This document shows positions 23,972-32,485 of a stretch of 46,013 nucleotides of DNA, in pieces. This stretch comes from an uncultured Myxococcales bacterium (GTDB taxonomy: Bacteria > Myxococcota_A > Bradymonadia > UBA7976 > UBA1532), in the NCBI GenBank assembly GCA_903847385.1, contig CAINDO010000529.1:1-46013 (forward strand), read 5' to 3'. Within the stretch, counting starts at the first letter, position 1. The number at the start of each line of letters is the position of its first letter. The notes below the pieces were generated by a model. That model was not told the DNA's origin. It ran no database searches and saw only the letters and a list, made by a program, of their open reading frames with translations. The translations under genes and the position numbers were made by a program.

Positions 23972-24072
23972 GGCGCCGCACACCGCGGCCGTTCTCCCGT
24001 ATTCGCGAATCCGCCTGCGCGCGCTCGTTCGAGCCCGCTTCGGCGCGCGAGGGAGAGCCGCATGTGCGCGCC
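23972..24072 (+). ncRNA. candidate rod-like structured RNA between zapA and rny (6S-like position)
   Basis: Four successive helices pair in register: 23972-23976 with 24068-24072, 23978-23982 with 24063-24067, 23985-23989 with 24057-24061, and 23993-23998 with 24051-24056. Small bulges separate them and further hairpins lie inside (for example ATTCGCGAAT at 24001). This long interrupted rod is in the place where 6S RNA often sits, downstream of zapA. I could not identify the conserved 6S central-bubble sequences, and in such GC-rich DNA some pairing is expected by chance. True ends are unknown and probably wider. Confidence 0.3.
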
Positions 24073-24131
24073 GAGCGCCTCCGGGCCCCCGAACGCCGCC
24101 TCGTCGGTGTTCCCGTGGCCCGAGGGACGAT

Positions 24132-24155
24132 GCGGCCGGCACGATGCCGGGCCGC
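24132..24155 (+). terminator. hairpin upstream of rny
   Basis: GCGGCCGGCA (24132-24141) pairs with TGCCGGGCCGC (24145-24155), with one bulged base. It could end the candidate RNA or fold in the rny leader 30 bases before the ATG; only a short CTTT follows. Confidence 0.4.
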
Positions 24156-24184
24156 CCACCTTTCGTTCGGAACGAGCTGACGAC

Positions 24185-25723
24185 ATGGAAATCATCATCG
24201 GCATCATCCTCGGCGCCGTGGTCGGCCTCATCATCGGCCGGACCTTCGCGCGCCGCACGGGGCCTGGGCCGGAGGCGCTCGCGCACGTCCGCGCCGAGGC
24301 CGAACAGGCCATCGCGCAGGCCCGCAAAGAGGCGGAGATCGCCGCCCGCGAGGACGCCATCTCCCTGACCGCGGACGCGGAAAAAGAGGCGGCGCGGATC
24401 CGTCAGGAGCTCGCGCGCCGCGAGGAGCGCCTGCACAAGAAGGAAGAGAGCGTCGATTCCAAGGGTGACCAGATCTCCAAGAAGGAAGCGCAGGTCACCA
24501 AGCGCGAGAAGGACCTCGCGCGCAAAGAGAAGAAGATCCAGAGCACCGAGACCGAGCTGGAGTCGGCCACCGCCGAGGCCCGTCAGAAGCTGGAGCGGCT
24601 CGCCGGCATCTCGCAGGAGGACGCCCGGAACCTGCTCATCGACGAGGTGCGGGACGAGGCGCGGCGCCTGAGCGTGGACGAGATCCGCAGCGTGGAGGCC
24701 GAGGCGCGCAAGCTCGCCGAGGAGCGCGCTCAGACGATCGTCGCCGCGGCCATCCAGCGCTATGCCAGCGAGCACGTCGTGGAGCGCACGGTGAGCGTCG
24801 TGGCGCTCCCGAGCGAGGACATGAAGGGACGCATCATCGGTCGCGAGGGCCGGAACATCCGGGCCTTCGAGGCCGCGACCGGCTGCGACCTGGTGATCGA
24901 CGACACGCCCGAGGCCGTGGTCGTCAGCTGCTTCAACCCCGTGCGGCGCGAGGTCGGCCGCATCACCCTGGAGCGCCTCCTCGCCGACGGCCGGATTCAC
25001 CCCGCCCGCATCGAGGAGTTGGCGACCAAGGCGCGCAACGAGGTCGAGCAGCAGGCGCGGCAGCACGGCGATCGGGCCACGCTGGAGCTCGAGCTCTCCG
25101 GCCTGCACCCGGAACTTGTGAAACACCTCGGGCGCCTGCACTACCGCACGAGCTTCGCGCAGAACGTCCTGCAGCATTCCATCGAGGTCGGTCACCTCGC
25201 CGGGTTGATGGCCACGGAGCTCGGCTTCAACGCCAAGGAGGCCCGGCGCGCCGGCCTGCTGCACGACATCGGCAAGGCCATCGACCACGAGGTCGAGGGC
25301 CCGCACGCCCTCGTCGGCGCCCAGCTCTGCAAGAAGTACGGCGAGAGCAAGGCGGTGGTGCACGCCGTCGCCGCGCACCACGAGAACGAACGCCCGGGGA
25401 GCATCCTGGCGCACCTCGTGGCCTCGGCCAACGCGCTCTCCGCCGGGCGGCCCGGGGCGAGGCGCGAGCAGCTCGCGGCGTTCATCAAGCGGCTCGAGGA
25501 CCTCGAGGCCCTCGCCCAGACCTTCAACGGCGTGGAGAAGGTCTTCGCCATTCAGGCCGGTCGCGAGATCCGGGTCCTCGTCGAGAACGCACGGCTGTCG
25601 GATCAGGACGCCGAGCTGCTCGCCCGGGACATCGCGCGCAAGGTCGAGACCGAGCTGACCTACGCCGGCGAGGTCCGCGTCACAGTGGTGCGGGAGACGC
25701 GCGCGGTCCAGTACGCACGCTGA
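24185..25723 (+). CDS. rny: ribonuclease Y
   Basis: A 512-residue membrane-anchored endoribonuclease that starts mRNA decay. The N-terminal helix IIIGIILGAVVGLIIG anchors it, and a long charged coiled coil covers about residues 25-185. The KH domain has GRIIGREGRNIR, and the HD domain has LLHDIGKAID with His360-Asp361. The C-terminal part is complete. The ATG at 24185 is set by the membrane helix; upstream in-frame sequence reads as non-coding. RNase Y is typical of Firmicutes but is also common in deltaproteobacteria. Confidence 0.95.
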   Translation: MEIIIGIILGAVVGLIIGRTFARRTGPGPEALAHVRAEAEQAIAQARKEAEIAAREDAISLTADAEKEAARIRQELARREERLHKKEESVDSKGDQISKKEAQVTKREKDLARKEKKIQSTETELESATAEARQKLERLAGISQEDARNLLIDEVRDEARRLSVDEIRSVEAEARKLAEERAQTIVAAAIQRYASEHVVERTVSVVALPSEDMKGRIIGREGRNIRAFEAATGCDLVIDDTPEAVVVSCFNPVRREVGRITLERLLADGRIHPARIEELATKARNEVEQQARQHGDRATLELELSGLHPELVKHLGRLHYRTSFAQNVLQHSIEVGHLAGLMATELGFNAKEARRAGLLHDIGKAIDHEVEGPHALVGAQLCKKYGESKAVVHAVAAHHENERPGSILAHLVASANALSAGRPGARREQLAAFIKRLEDLEALAQTFNGVEKVFAIQAGREIRVLVENARLSDQDAELLARDIARKVETELTYAGEVRVTVVRETRAVQYAR

Positions 25724-25725
25724 CC

Positions 25726-25755
25726 TTGCCAGCGCGGCCCCCCTGCCCTTATACC
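25726..25755 (+). promoter_or_regulatory. possible promoter of the ACP/acyl-ACP-reductase pair
   Basis: TTGCCA (25726-25731), 18 bases, TATACC (25750-25755), immediately after the rny stop and about 40 bases before the ACP start. The -10 is one of few AT-rich spots here. Confidence 0.35.
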
Positions 25756-25796
25756 TCCCTCAATTCCGGCCCAAGGGCCCCTGACGCCAGCGAGAG

Positions 25797-26210
25797 ATGA
25801 GCATGAGCAACGAAGACGTCGTCGAGAAGGTCGTGGGCGCATTCGTCGAGGCCCTCGGCCTCGATGAGGAGGACGTGACGCTGGAGTCGAAGATCTTCGA
25901 CGACCTGGGCGCCGAGTCCCTGGACCTGCTCGAGATCGTGTTCCTGCTGGAGCGGGCGTTCGACATCAAGATCCCCCGCGGCGGCGTCAAAGAGGCCAGC
26001 CAGGCGGGGGTCGATCCCAGCCAGTACGAGGTCGACGGCAAACTCACCGAGCTCGCCCTGGAGAAGCTCCGCGAGCTCATGCCCGAGGTCGGTCCCGGCG
26101 AGATCAAGACCGGCCTGACCTCGAACGAGATCCCGCGCCTGTTCAGGGTTCAGACCTTCGTGAACATCGTCGTCCGGCTCCTCGCCGAGAAGGGCGTCGC
26201 CGTCGGGTGA
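25797..26210 (+). CDS. acyl carrier protein with a C-terminal extension
   Basis: A 137-residue protein. Residues 1 to about 65 are a standard ACP with the phosphopantetheine Ser41 in DDLGAESLDLLEI and a preceding acidic helix. ACPs are usually near 80 residues; here a second part (about 70-137: LTELALEKLRELMPEVGP, then FRVQTFVNIVVRLLAEK) is added, as in some specialised ACPs. Two in-frame ATGs (25797, 25803) are possible starts. Its stop overlaps the GTG of the reductase-like gene (GTGA), so it is probably a dedicated carrier for that enzyme, not the general fatty-acid ACP. Confidence 0.85.
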   Translation: MSMSNEDVVEKVVGAFVEALGLDEEDVTLESKIFDDLGAESLDLLEIVFLLERAFDIKIPRGGVKEASQAGVDPSQYEVDGKLTELALEKLRELMPEVGPGEIKTGLTSNEIPRLFRVQTFVNIVVRLLAEKGVAVG

Positions 26211-27364
26211 GCGCGAACGCGCCCCCCGCCCCTCCGTCGCCGCCGTCCTCGCCCGAGGCGATGCGGTTCGGCTTCGTGGTGCACCCCCTCACGCCGTTTC
26301 AGCAGCGGCTGGTCGGCGTGCGGAGCGCCGATCCGGAACTGCTTCGCAACCGTGCGTCCCTCCGGACGCCGGGCCGGGTCATCAGCCGTCTGCGCCTGGA
26401 GCGGCCCGGGGCCGCCCCCGTCGAGGGCCTGCTCGCGGCGATTCCGAGCCTGCCCGAGCCGTTGCTCGCCGAGCAGAGTGCGGCCGTCGCGGACATCCTC
26501 GATGCGGTGCGCCTTTGCCATGACGCCGGGGCCGGGGTCGTGGGTCTCGGGGCCGTGACGGCCGTGGTCGGCGGCCAGGGCAAGGCCGTCGCCGAGGCGG
26601 CGCCCTGCGGCGTGACCTCGGGGAACGCGCTGACCACCTGGGCGGCCGTGGAGACGTGGGCACGCTTCGGCGAGCTGGTCGGCCGCCGCTCGACCGTCGG
26701 GCTGTACGGCCTGCCCGGCGCGGTCGCCGGCGGGATTCTGCAGCTGCTGGTGCACCGCGGTGACTCGGTCCTGGCCGTCGTCGAGCGCCCGGCGACACCG
26801 CTCGTGCGGCTGGTCGACCGTCTCAACACGGCCGGTCCGGGGCGCGTTCGGTTCGTCTCGTCGCCGGCGGAGGTCCTCGGCGCGGGGCACGTGCTGATCG
26901 CGGCCTCGAGCACCGGGGGGCGGCTCTCGTTGGCCGCGCTGCCCCACGGGGCTGTGGTCATCGACGTCGCCGCGCCCGTCGACGTGCTCTACGACGTCCC
27001 CCACCGCGAAGACGTCCTGCTGCTCGATGGCGAGATGGTTCGTTTGCCCGGACGCCTGCACGGCACGGAGCCCTGGCAGACGCTCTACGGCCTCGTGACG
27101 GGCCAGGGCGAGCGCATCTTCGCCTGCTTCGCCGAGCCGATGCTCCTGGCCGGGGCGCAGCGGCCGGAGCTGGCCACGACGGGCCGCGAGCTGAGTCTGG
27201 AGCGCCTGCGGGCCTTGGCGACCCTGGCAGAGGCCTCGGGCTTCAGCGTGGACGCTTTGTGCGCGCAGGGGCGGCCGGTGCGGGCGGCTCGGCTGGCGGG
27301 CTTCGCCGAGCGCGTCCGCCGGACGACACCTCGGGCAGCAGGCGGGCTTCCTCCGCCTCCATGA
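26207..27364 (+). CDS. acyl-ACP reductase (AAR)-like oxidoreductase
   Basis: A 385-residue protein. Compared from memory with Synechococcus AAR (about 341 residues), the same landmarks occur in the same order: FGFVVHPLT near the start, VGLGAVTAVV, the T-x-GN motif TSGNALTTW, a Rossmann loop VGLYGLPGAVAGG near 163-176, and IFACFAEPMLL. The last contains Cys307, at the position of the cyanobacterial acyl-thioester Cys294. AAR reduces acyl-ACP to fatty aldehyde with NADPH. The coupled ACP upstream fits this role. The GTG start overlaps the ACP stop. The N-terminus has a Pro-rich lead. The 3' end overlaps ybeY by 122 bases. Activity is unproven. Confidence 0.7.
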   Translation: MSANAPPAPPSPPSSPEAMRFGFVVHPLTPFQQRLVGVRSADPELLRNRASLRTPGRVISRLRLERPGAAPVEGLLAAIPSLPEPLLAEQSAAVADILDAVRLCHDAGAGVVGLGAVTAVVGGQGKAVAEAAPCGVTSGNALTTWAAVETWARFGELVGRRSTVGLYGLPGAVAGGILQLLVHRGDSVLAVVERPATPLVRLVDRLNTAGPGRVRFVSSPAEVLGAGHVLIAASSTGGRLSLAALPHGAVVIDVAAPVDVLYDVPHREDVLLLDGEMVRLPGRLHGTEPWQTLYGLVTGQGERIFACFAEPMLLAGAQRPELATTGRELSLERLRALATLAEASGFSVDALCAQGRPVRAARLAGFAERVRRTTPRAAGGLPPPP

Positions 27365-27815
27365 GCGCGCGCTGGGCCTCGTCGACCTCGTGGTCGTGGC
27401 CGAGCAGGTGAAGCGTCCCGTGGACGAGCAGGAACGTCACCTCGTCGAGGAGCGTCCACGGCGGCGAGGCGTCCGGATTGCCCATGGCCGCCCAAAGGCG
27501 CGGCAGGCACCCCTCTGAGACCTGCGTTTCGGCCGTCTCGACGCTGATGACCACGTCGCCGAGCGCGATGGGCACGCCGGGGGGCAGCACCGGCCGGTCG
27601 GCGCCCTCGAGCTGCGAGAAGCTCAGGACGTCCGTCGGCTTGTCCTTCTGCCGATAGCTGCGGTTGAGCTCCTGGATCTCGGCGTCGTCCGTCAACAGAA
27701 GGCAGAGGTCGTCATCCGCGCGACCGAGGGCCTCGAGCAGCCGGGTCGCCCGGCGACGCAGGGTGGCGGCGTTGACGCGGCCCCGCACGGAGGCGCGCTG
27801 CATCACGGTGATCAT
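27243..27815 (-). CDS. ybeY: endoribonuclease YbeY
   Basis: A 190-residue zinc-dependent RNase acting in 16S rRNA 3'-end maturation and ribosome quality control. The metal motif H-x3-H-x5-H is VHGTLHLLGHDH (His132, 136, 142); KPTDVLSFS and LGDVVIS are also typical. The family is near 155 residues; the extra 30 (Ser/Pro/Ala/Arg-rich) lie in the overlap with the convergent reductase-like gene and are probably not part of the fold. The start overlaps the phoH stop (ATGA), the usual phoH-ybeY order. Confidence 0.93.
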   Translation of the reverse strand: MITVMQRASVRGRVNAATLRRRATRLLEALGRADDDLCLLLTDDAEIQELNRSYRQKDKPTDVLSFSQLEGADRPVLPPGVPIALGDVVISVETAETQVSEGCLPRLWAAMGNPDASPPWTLLDEVTFLLVHGTLHLLGHDHEVDEAQRALMEAEEARLLPEVSSGGRARRSPPAEPPAPAAPARTKRPR

Positions 27816-28783
27816 CGATTTCCTTCGGCGTCGTAGGCCAGCACGATGCGCTGCACCAGGGGATGACGCACCACGTCCACGTGGGAGAAACGCACGACCC
27901 CGATGCCCTCGACCCCCTGCAGGAGCCGCACCGCGTGGTCGAGCCCGCTGTCCTTGTGGGCAGGCAGGTCCGTCTGGGTCAGGTCACCCGTCACCACGGC
28001 CTTGGACGAGAAGCCGAGCCGGGTCAGGAACATCTTCATCTGGTCGCGGGTGGCGTTCTGCGCCTCGTCCATGATCACGAACGAGTTGTTGAGCGTGCGC
28101 CCACGCATGAACGCCAGCGGCGCGACCTCGATCGTGCCGTCCTCGACGAGCCGTGCCGCCCGCTCCAGGTCCATCATGTCGTAGAGGGCGTCATAAAGGG
28201 GCCGGAGGTAGGGGTTGACCTTCTCCGCCAGGCTCCCGGGCAGGAACCCGAGCTTCTCTCCGGCCTCGACGGCGGGGCGCGCCAGGATGATCCGCTTGAC
28301 CTCGCGCCGCTGCAACGCGGCCGCGGCGGCCGCCATGGCCAGGTAGGTCTTGCCCGTGCCGGCGGGGCCGACGCCGAAGACCAGATCGTTGTCGGCGATC
28401 GCCTGCAAATACTCGCGCTGATGCGTGGTTTTGGGCGTGACTGTGCGGTGTTCGCGGGTCGTGAGCACCGGTTGTTGGCGGAGGGCGTCGAGGTCGACCG
28501 TCGTGTCCTGCTCGAGCAGGTGGATGGCCTGCTCGATGTCCTGGAGGAAGACGTTGCCGCCATGGCTCGCCACGCGGAGCAACTGTCGGAGCACACGCTC
28601 GGCGAGGGGCAGGCGGTCTGCGTCGCCGCTGACCGACACCTGAGTGCCCCGTACGGCGAGGCGCACCTGAAGCCGGCGCTCCAGCAAGCGCCGGTGGGCG
28701 TCCTGCGGACCCCAGAGCCGGGCGGCGGCGTGCGGGTTCTCGGCGATGGAGATCAGCACCTGATTCGCGGCGGTGTCGCTCAT
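27812..28783 (-). CDS. phoH: PhoH-family ATPase
   Basis: A 323-residue P-loop ATPase of the PhoH/PhoL type that usually accompanies YbeY and is thought to act in RNA metabolism. A KH-like N-terminal part (about 1-75) is followed by the ATPase core with Walker A GPAGTGKT (139-146), ILARPAVEAGEKLGFLPG, and Walker B VIMDEAQN; VVTGDLTQTDLP is also diagnostic. Its ATG overlaps the stop of the DUF4388 gene (ATGA), and its stop overlaps ybeY. Confidence 0.93.
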   Translation of the reverse strand: MSDTAANQVLISIAENPHAAARLWGPQDAHRRLLERRLQVRLAVRGTQVSVSGDADRLPLAERVLRQLLRVASHGGNVFLQDIEQAIHLLEQDTTVDLDALRQQPVLTTREHRTVTPKTTHQREYLQAIADNDLVFGVGPAGTGKTYLAMAAAAAALQRREVKRIILARPAVEAGEKLGFLPGSLAEKVNPYLRPLYDALYDMMDLERAARLVEDGTIEVAPLAFMRGRTLNNSFVIMDEAQNATRDQMKMFLTRLGFSSKAVVTGDLTQTDLPAHKDSGLDHAVRLLQGVEGIGVVRFSHVDVVRHPLVQRIVLAYDAEGNR

Positions 28784-29976
28784 CGGAGGTCGAAGTCCAC
28801 GCCGATGCTGAAGTACTCGAGCGGCGGCTGGCCAGGGGGCGCGATGATCTCGGGGATCAGCAGACCGCCGTTGACCAGGGCGTCCAGACGCTCGGGGTAG
28901 CTGCCCTCGCGGAGGCGCCAGGTTTCGAGCGCGGCCGTCGTCGTCAAGATGCGGTTCGCCCGCAGGCGCCCCATCGTTTCGCGACCGAACTCCGCCGAGT
29001 TGTCGGTGAGCTGCGCCCGCGACTGCGGCATGAACCACACCAGCAGGCCGAGCAGGCCGAGAACGGCCAGGTTGAGCGCCACCTTCAGGGCCATCCGGCC
29101 CCAGTCCACGCGGCGGCGCAGGGTGTCGCCGGTCCGGGGGGCCGTGACCTTGATGGGCGCGATGTAGCCCTCGTTCAGCAGGCTCAGCAGCGACTTGCAG
29201 GCCTCGAACTCGCCGAGACGGGAGAGGTCGATGATCTGGACGACCGTCCGCTTGCCGTCCACGTAGGCGAACACGCGCCGGTCGCTGCGCGAGAGGTTCG
29301 ACGCGGCGCCGGTCGCTTTCTTGCCCCGACCCTGCGTTTGCTCCACGGGCGGGCTGGTCGCGTCCACGAACTCACTGAAGGCGTCGTCGAGGATCCGGTC
29401 GAGGGCCTCGGCCTCGGTCTCGGACTCCTCGATGGTCTTGATCGCCTTGAAGACCGTGTCCGGGTTGTTGATGCGGGTCTGGATGAGCGGCCACTCGTCC
29501 ATCATCCGCACCCCCTCCATCAGGAGGTTCTCGCAGGCGATGGGCGAGATGTTGGGTCGCGCGAACCCGGGCGGCTTGCTCTCGAAGCGGTACTTGCCCT
29601 TCTTCCACTGGAAGAGCCGGGCGAGCGTCTCGCGGGTCTGGAGATCCGTGAACTCCTGCAGGATCTCTGGGGTGATGGTGGCCTCCTCGACGAGGATGTC
29701 CCCCACCCGCTTCAGCGTCTTCTTCTGCGTCTCGAGCGCGGCCGAGAGCTGCTCTCGCGAGATGACCATCGCGGCGGCCAGCATGTTGCCGATCAGGTCA
29801 CGCTTGTCTCGGCGCGCGACGTCACAGCGAATGACCTTGCCGCCGCGGAAGAAGACCTGGACCTCCTCCGTCTCGCCGGTCCCCTCGACGAAGAGGATGC
29901 CGGTCTTCTGCTGCGAGCCGATCAGCTGCAGGATCTCGCCGATGCCGAAGTCGGCCAGCGTACCTTCGAGCGCCAT
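28780..29976 (-). CDS. DUF4388 (PatA-like) protein with a membrane helix and pseudopilin-like C-terminus
   Basis: A 398-residue protein. Residues 1-45 or so match the DUF4388 start (LEGTLADFGIGEILQLIGSQ, QKTGILFV), found in many deltaproteobacterial signalling proteins. A helical region with FQWKKGKYRFE follows. Near residue 310 is one membrane helix (LNLAVLGLLGLLVWFM). The last 75 residues (ILTTTAALETWRLREGSYPE, then RLDALVNGGLL) resemble the globular part of GspG-like pseudopilins. The combination is unusual. It starts one base inside the stop of the TPR gene and overlaps phoH by ATGA. Function unknown; a membrane-linked signalling or secretion role is a guess. Confidence 0.7.
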   Translation of the reverse strand: MALEGTLADFGIGEILQLIGSQQKTGILFVEGTGETEEVQVFFRGGKVIRCDVARRDKRDLIGNMLAAAMVISREQLSAALETQKKTLKRVGDILVEEATITPEILQEFTDLQTRETLARLFQWKKGKYRFESKPPGFARPNISPIACENLLMEGVRMMDEWPLIQTRINNPDTVFKAIKTIEESETEAEALDRILDDAFSEFVDATSPPVEQTQGRGKKATGAASNLSRSDRRVFAYVDGKRTVVQIIDLSRLGEFEACKSLLSLLNEGYIAPIKVTAPRTGDTLRRRVDWGRMALKVALNLAVLGLLGLLVWFMPQSRAQLTDNSAEFGRETMGRLRANRILTTTAALETWRLREGSYPERLDALVNGGLLIPEIIAPPGQPPLEYFSIGVDFDLR

Positions 29977-31943
29977 CAGGCGAGCTCCCGCGTGTCGCGC
30001 CAGGTCCGGATGAAGCCGCCGAGCCAGAGCAGCCCGAGCAGGGCGGCCAGCACGGCGGTAGAGAGCTGCGTCGGCGGGGCGCCACCGAACGGTTCGAAGA
30101 GCAGGCCCTCGGGGAGCGTCAGCCGAAGCGCCAGGAACGCGACCAGGCCGGTCAGGAGCGTGCCCCGCAGGGGGTGACCGGTGACGAACGACGGGAGCCC
30201 AGGGAGGGCCAGGGCCGCGCCGCGGAGGCTCCAGAGGCGCAACGTTCGGACGCGGGCGATCCGCTCCTCTTTCTCGAAGCGAATGCGCCGGTCGACCGGG
30301 ATGTTGCGGATGAACAGGTTGTGACACTGCTCGCAGAGCGCCGCGGTCTCGGCGGCGCCGAGGTCGACCTCGGCGGCGAGCGCGCATCGGGAGCAGGGCG
30401 CCATGATGCGCAGGCGCTTGCGGGACAGCCGCAACACGACGAACGCCAGGAGCGTGGCGACGCAGCCCACGGGCGCCACGAACTCGGGCACGGGCCCGGC
30501 GAGCTGAAGCCAGGCCCGGCTCGCCAGGGTCGAGGGCGCGAACAGCGTCGACAGCTCACGGCGCGTCAGCAGATCCGCCGAGAGGTCCAGGTCGACCACC
30601 CAGCGGTTCAGGTTCAGATCCGTGTCCTCGTTCCACTGGGCGACGTGGTCCGGGTTGAGCGCCGAGGCTTCGGCGAAGCGCGCGCGGGCCTTCTCGAGCT
30701 GCGTGGTGCGCGTGTAGAGGCGCGAGAGGTTGAAGTACGGTTCGGGCGCCTTCGGCAGCAACGCGATGGCGTCCAGGTAGAGCTTCTCGGCGCTCTGGGC
30801 GCGGCCGGTCGCAAAGAGCGCGTTGGCCAGGTTGTTGGCGACGAGCCCGGCCTCGGGCGTGCCCGAGGGCACCAGCGCGGCGGCGCGGCGCAGCGTCTTG
30901 ATGGCCTCGTCCGTCTGGCCGAGGCGCTTCTGCGAGAGCCCCAGGGCCGTAGCGGCGGCCCAGTCCGAGGGCCGCTCGCGCAGCGCCGCCATCGCAGTCT
31001 CGGCGGCGCGTGCATGGGTCGGATTCGTACCGAGGAGCGACAGGGCCTGGGTCACACCCGTGCCGGCGTCGCTCAGGCGATCGACCGCCCGGAGGATCCA
31101 GGGCGTGCCCCCGAGGAACAGCACGAACAGGATGGAGAACACCCGTTCGGACGCCCCCTGCCCGCTGAAGATCAGCACCAGGAACGGGAACACGAGCAGG
31201 AGCGGTCCGAAGCCGAAGTAGAGCGGAATCGCGGCGAGGCAGAGCGCTGCGGCCAGCAGGAGGAACTTCATCACCCCGGGAAACGTGCGGCCCAGGCCAT
31301 GATACAGGCCGAGCCCGTGCCGCAGGACCTGCCCGCCGAGGAAGACCTGAAGGAGCAGCGCGAGCAGCACGAAGGTGGTCAAGACGAGGTCGCTGAGCAG
31401 CAACGTACGTCGCTGGAAGTCGTCCAGTCGGGCGAAGTAACCCTTCAGCGTGAAGACGAGCCACTTGTGGAGCGCCCAGGGCTGTCGCTCCAGTGACCAG
31501 TCGGCCTGACGCGACTCGATCTCGGGGAGGCCCGGGGCGAGCTGGCGAGCCTGATCCACGAGCGCCTGGGAGCGGGCGGCGTCCCCCTTGGTCAAAAGCG
31601 CGGCGCCGGCCTCGCCGAGGAGCGCGATCGCCACGGCGTCCAGGCGCTGAATCCCCAGCTCCTTGCGCTGAACGAGCATCTGTCGCTGCAGATCGTCGGC
31701 GCGCTTCTCGTCGCCGTCGGCGACGGCCTTCTGCCGCATCTTCCAGAGACCGAGCAGCTCTTCCTCACCGCGAACGGGCGTGGACAGACCGGCCATCGGG
31801 TCGGGACGTTCGCCGTCCGCTGCGCCCGCGGGCACGGACGAGGGCGCCGGCGCCGATGCGGCCGCGCTCGCGGGACCCGACGCGGTCGCCGTCGGCACGG
31901 CTGGCTGCATGAGGAAAACGAGGAGCGACAACAGGACTTGCAT
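29976..31943 (-). CDS. multi-pass membrane protein with TPR repeats and zinc ribbon
   Basis: A 655-residue protein. A signal-like hydrophobic N-terminus (MQVLLSLLVFLMQPAVP) and an Ala/Pro/Ser-rich linker lead to a charged helical part. Several membrane helices follow around residues 205-330 (LVLTTFVLLALLLQVFLGG and others). TPR repeats lie at about 345-480 (AATALGLSQKRLGQTDEAIK, PYFNLSRLYTRTTQLEKARA), and a four-Cys zinc ribbon (CSRC ... CEQC) sits between further helices. I choose the ATG at 31943 for the signal-like start. First gene of the run ending in phoH-ybeY. Function unknown, likely an envelope assembly scaffold. Confidence 0.7.
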   Translation of the reverse strand: MQVLLSLLVFLMQPAVPTATASGPASAAASAPAPSSVPAGAADGERPDPMAGLSTPVRGEEELLGLWKMRQKAVADGDEKRADDLQRQMLVQRKELGIQRLDAVAIALLGEAGAALLTKGDAARSQALVDQARQLAPGLPEIESRQADWSLERQPWALHKWLVFTLKGYFARLDDFQRRTLLLSDLVLTTFVLLALLLQVFLGGQVLRHGLGLYHGLGRTFPGVMKFLLLAAALCLAAIPLYFGFGPLLLVFPFLVLIFSGQGASERVFSILFVLFLGGTPWILRAVDRLSDAGTGVTQALSLLGTNPTHARAAETAMAALRERPSDWAAATALGLSQKRLGQTDEAIKTLRRAAALVPSGTPEAGLVANNLANALFATGRAQSAEKLYLDAIALLPKAPEPYFNLSRLYTRTTQLEKARARFAEASALNPDHVAQWNEDTDLNLNRWVVDLDLSADLLTRRELSTLFAPSTLASRAWLQLAGPVPEFVAPVGCVATLLAFVVLRLSRKRLRIMAPCSRCALAAEVDLGAAETAALCEQCHNLFIRNIPVDRRIRFEKEERIARVRTLRLWSLRGAALALPGLPSFVTGHPLRGTLLTGLVAFLALRLTLPEGLLFEPFGGAPPTQLSTAVLAALLGLLWLGGFIRTWRDTRELA

Positions 31944-31995
31944 CGAGTTGCGAGTACCACGAATCTTGCGGCGGGCCAACACCCTGGGATTCGCT

Positions 31996-32475
31996 GTGAA
32001 CGCCAAACGTGAGTGCCTCGAGAAGCTGCTGGCCGAGGGCCTCGTCTTCATTCAGCTCGACTCCCGGGTCGAGGGGGTCGACCTGCCGGCGCACCTGCGG
32101 CGACAGCCCGTGGTCGGCCTGAACCTCAGCCTGAACTTCCGGATCGACGTCTTCGACATCACGGACGAGGGCATCCGCGCGAGCCTGTCGTTCCAGGGCG
32201 TGCGCCACATCTGTGTGGTGCCGTGGGCCGCCGTGTTTCTGATGGGCCTCGCCGACGGCGAGGGCAGCTTCGTGTTCCCGGAGTCGGCGCCCGTCGAGCT
32301 TCAGGCCCGCCTTCACGCCGCGATGGCCGCCGAGGCGGCCGGCAAGGGCGCGGACGCCAAGCGTGATGCGAGCGCAGATGCGGACGAGCCGGCCGACGAG
32401 CTGGACGACGAGGACGAGCCACCCCCGCCCCCGCCTCCGCCCCGCGGCCGACCCCAACTCCGGCTGGTGAAGTAA
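31996..32475 (+). CDS. sspB: ClpXP adaptor SspB
   Basis: A 159-residue adaptor that delivers ssrA-tagged proteins to ClpXP. The N-terminal Sm-like domain has the features of SspB: KRECLEKLLAEGLVFIQLD, LNLSLNFRIDVFDIT and ICVVPWAAVFLM. An acidic linker (DADEPADELDDEDEP) and a proline run follow. The extreme C-terminus GRPQLRLVK is the ClpX-binding motif, nearly the same as the E. coli GRPALRVVK. The GTG at 31996 fits the known N-terminus. It diverges from the TPR gene. Confidence 0.88.
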   Translation: MNAKRECLEKLLAEGLVFIQLDSRVEGVDLPAHLRRQPVVGLNLSLNFRIDVFDITDEGIRASLSFQGVRHICVVPWAAVFLMGLADGEGSFVFPESAPVELQARLHAAMAAEAAGKGADAKRDASADADEPADELDDEDEPPPPPPPPRGRPQLRLVK

Positions 32476-32485
32476 GGAGCGCCCG

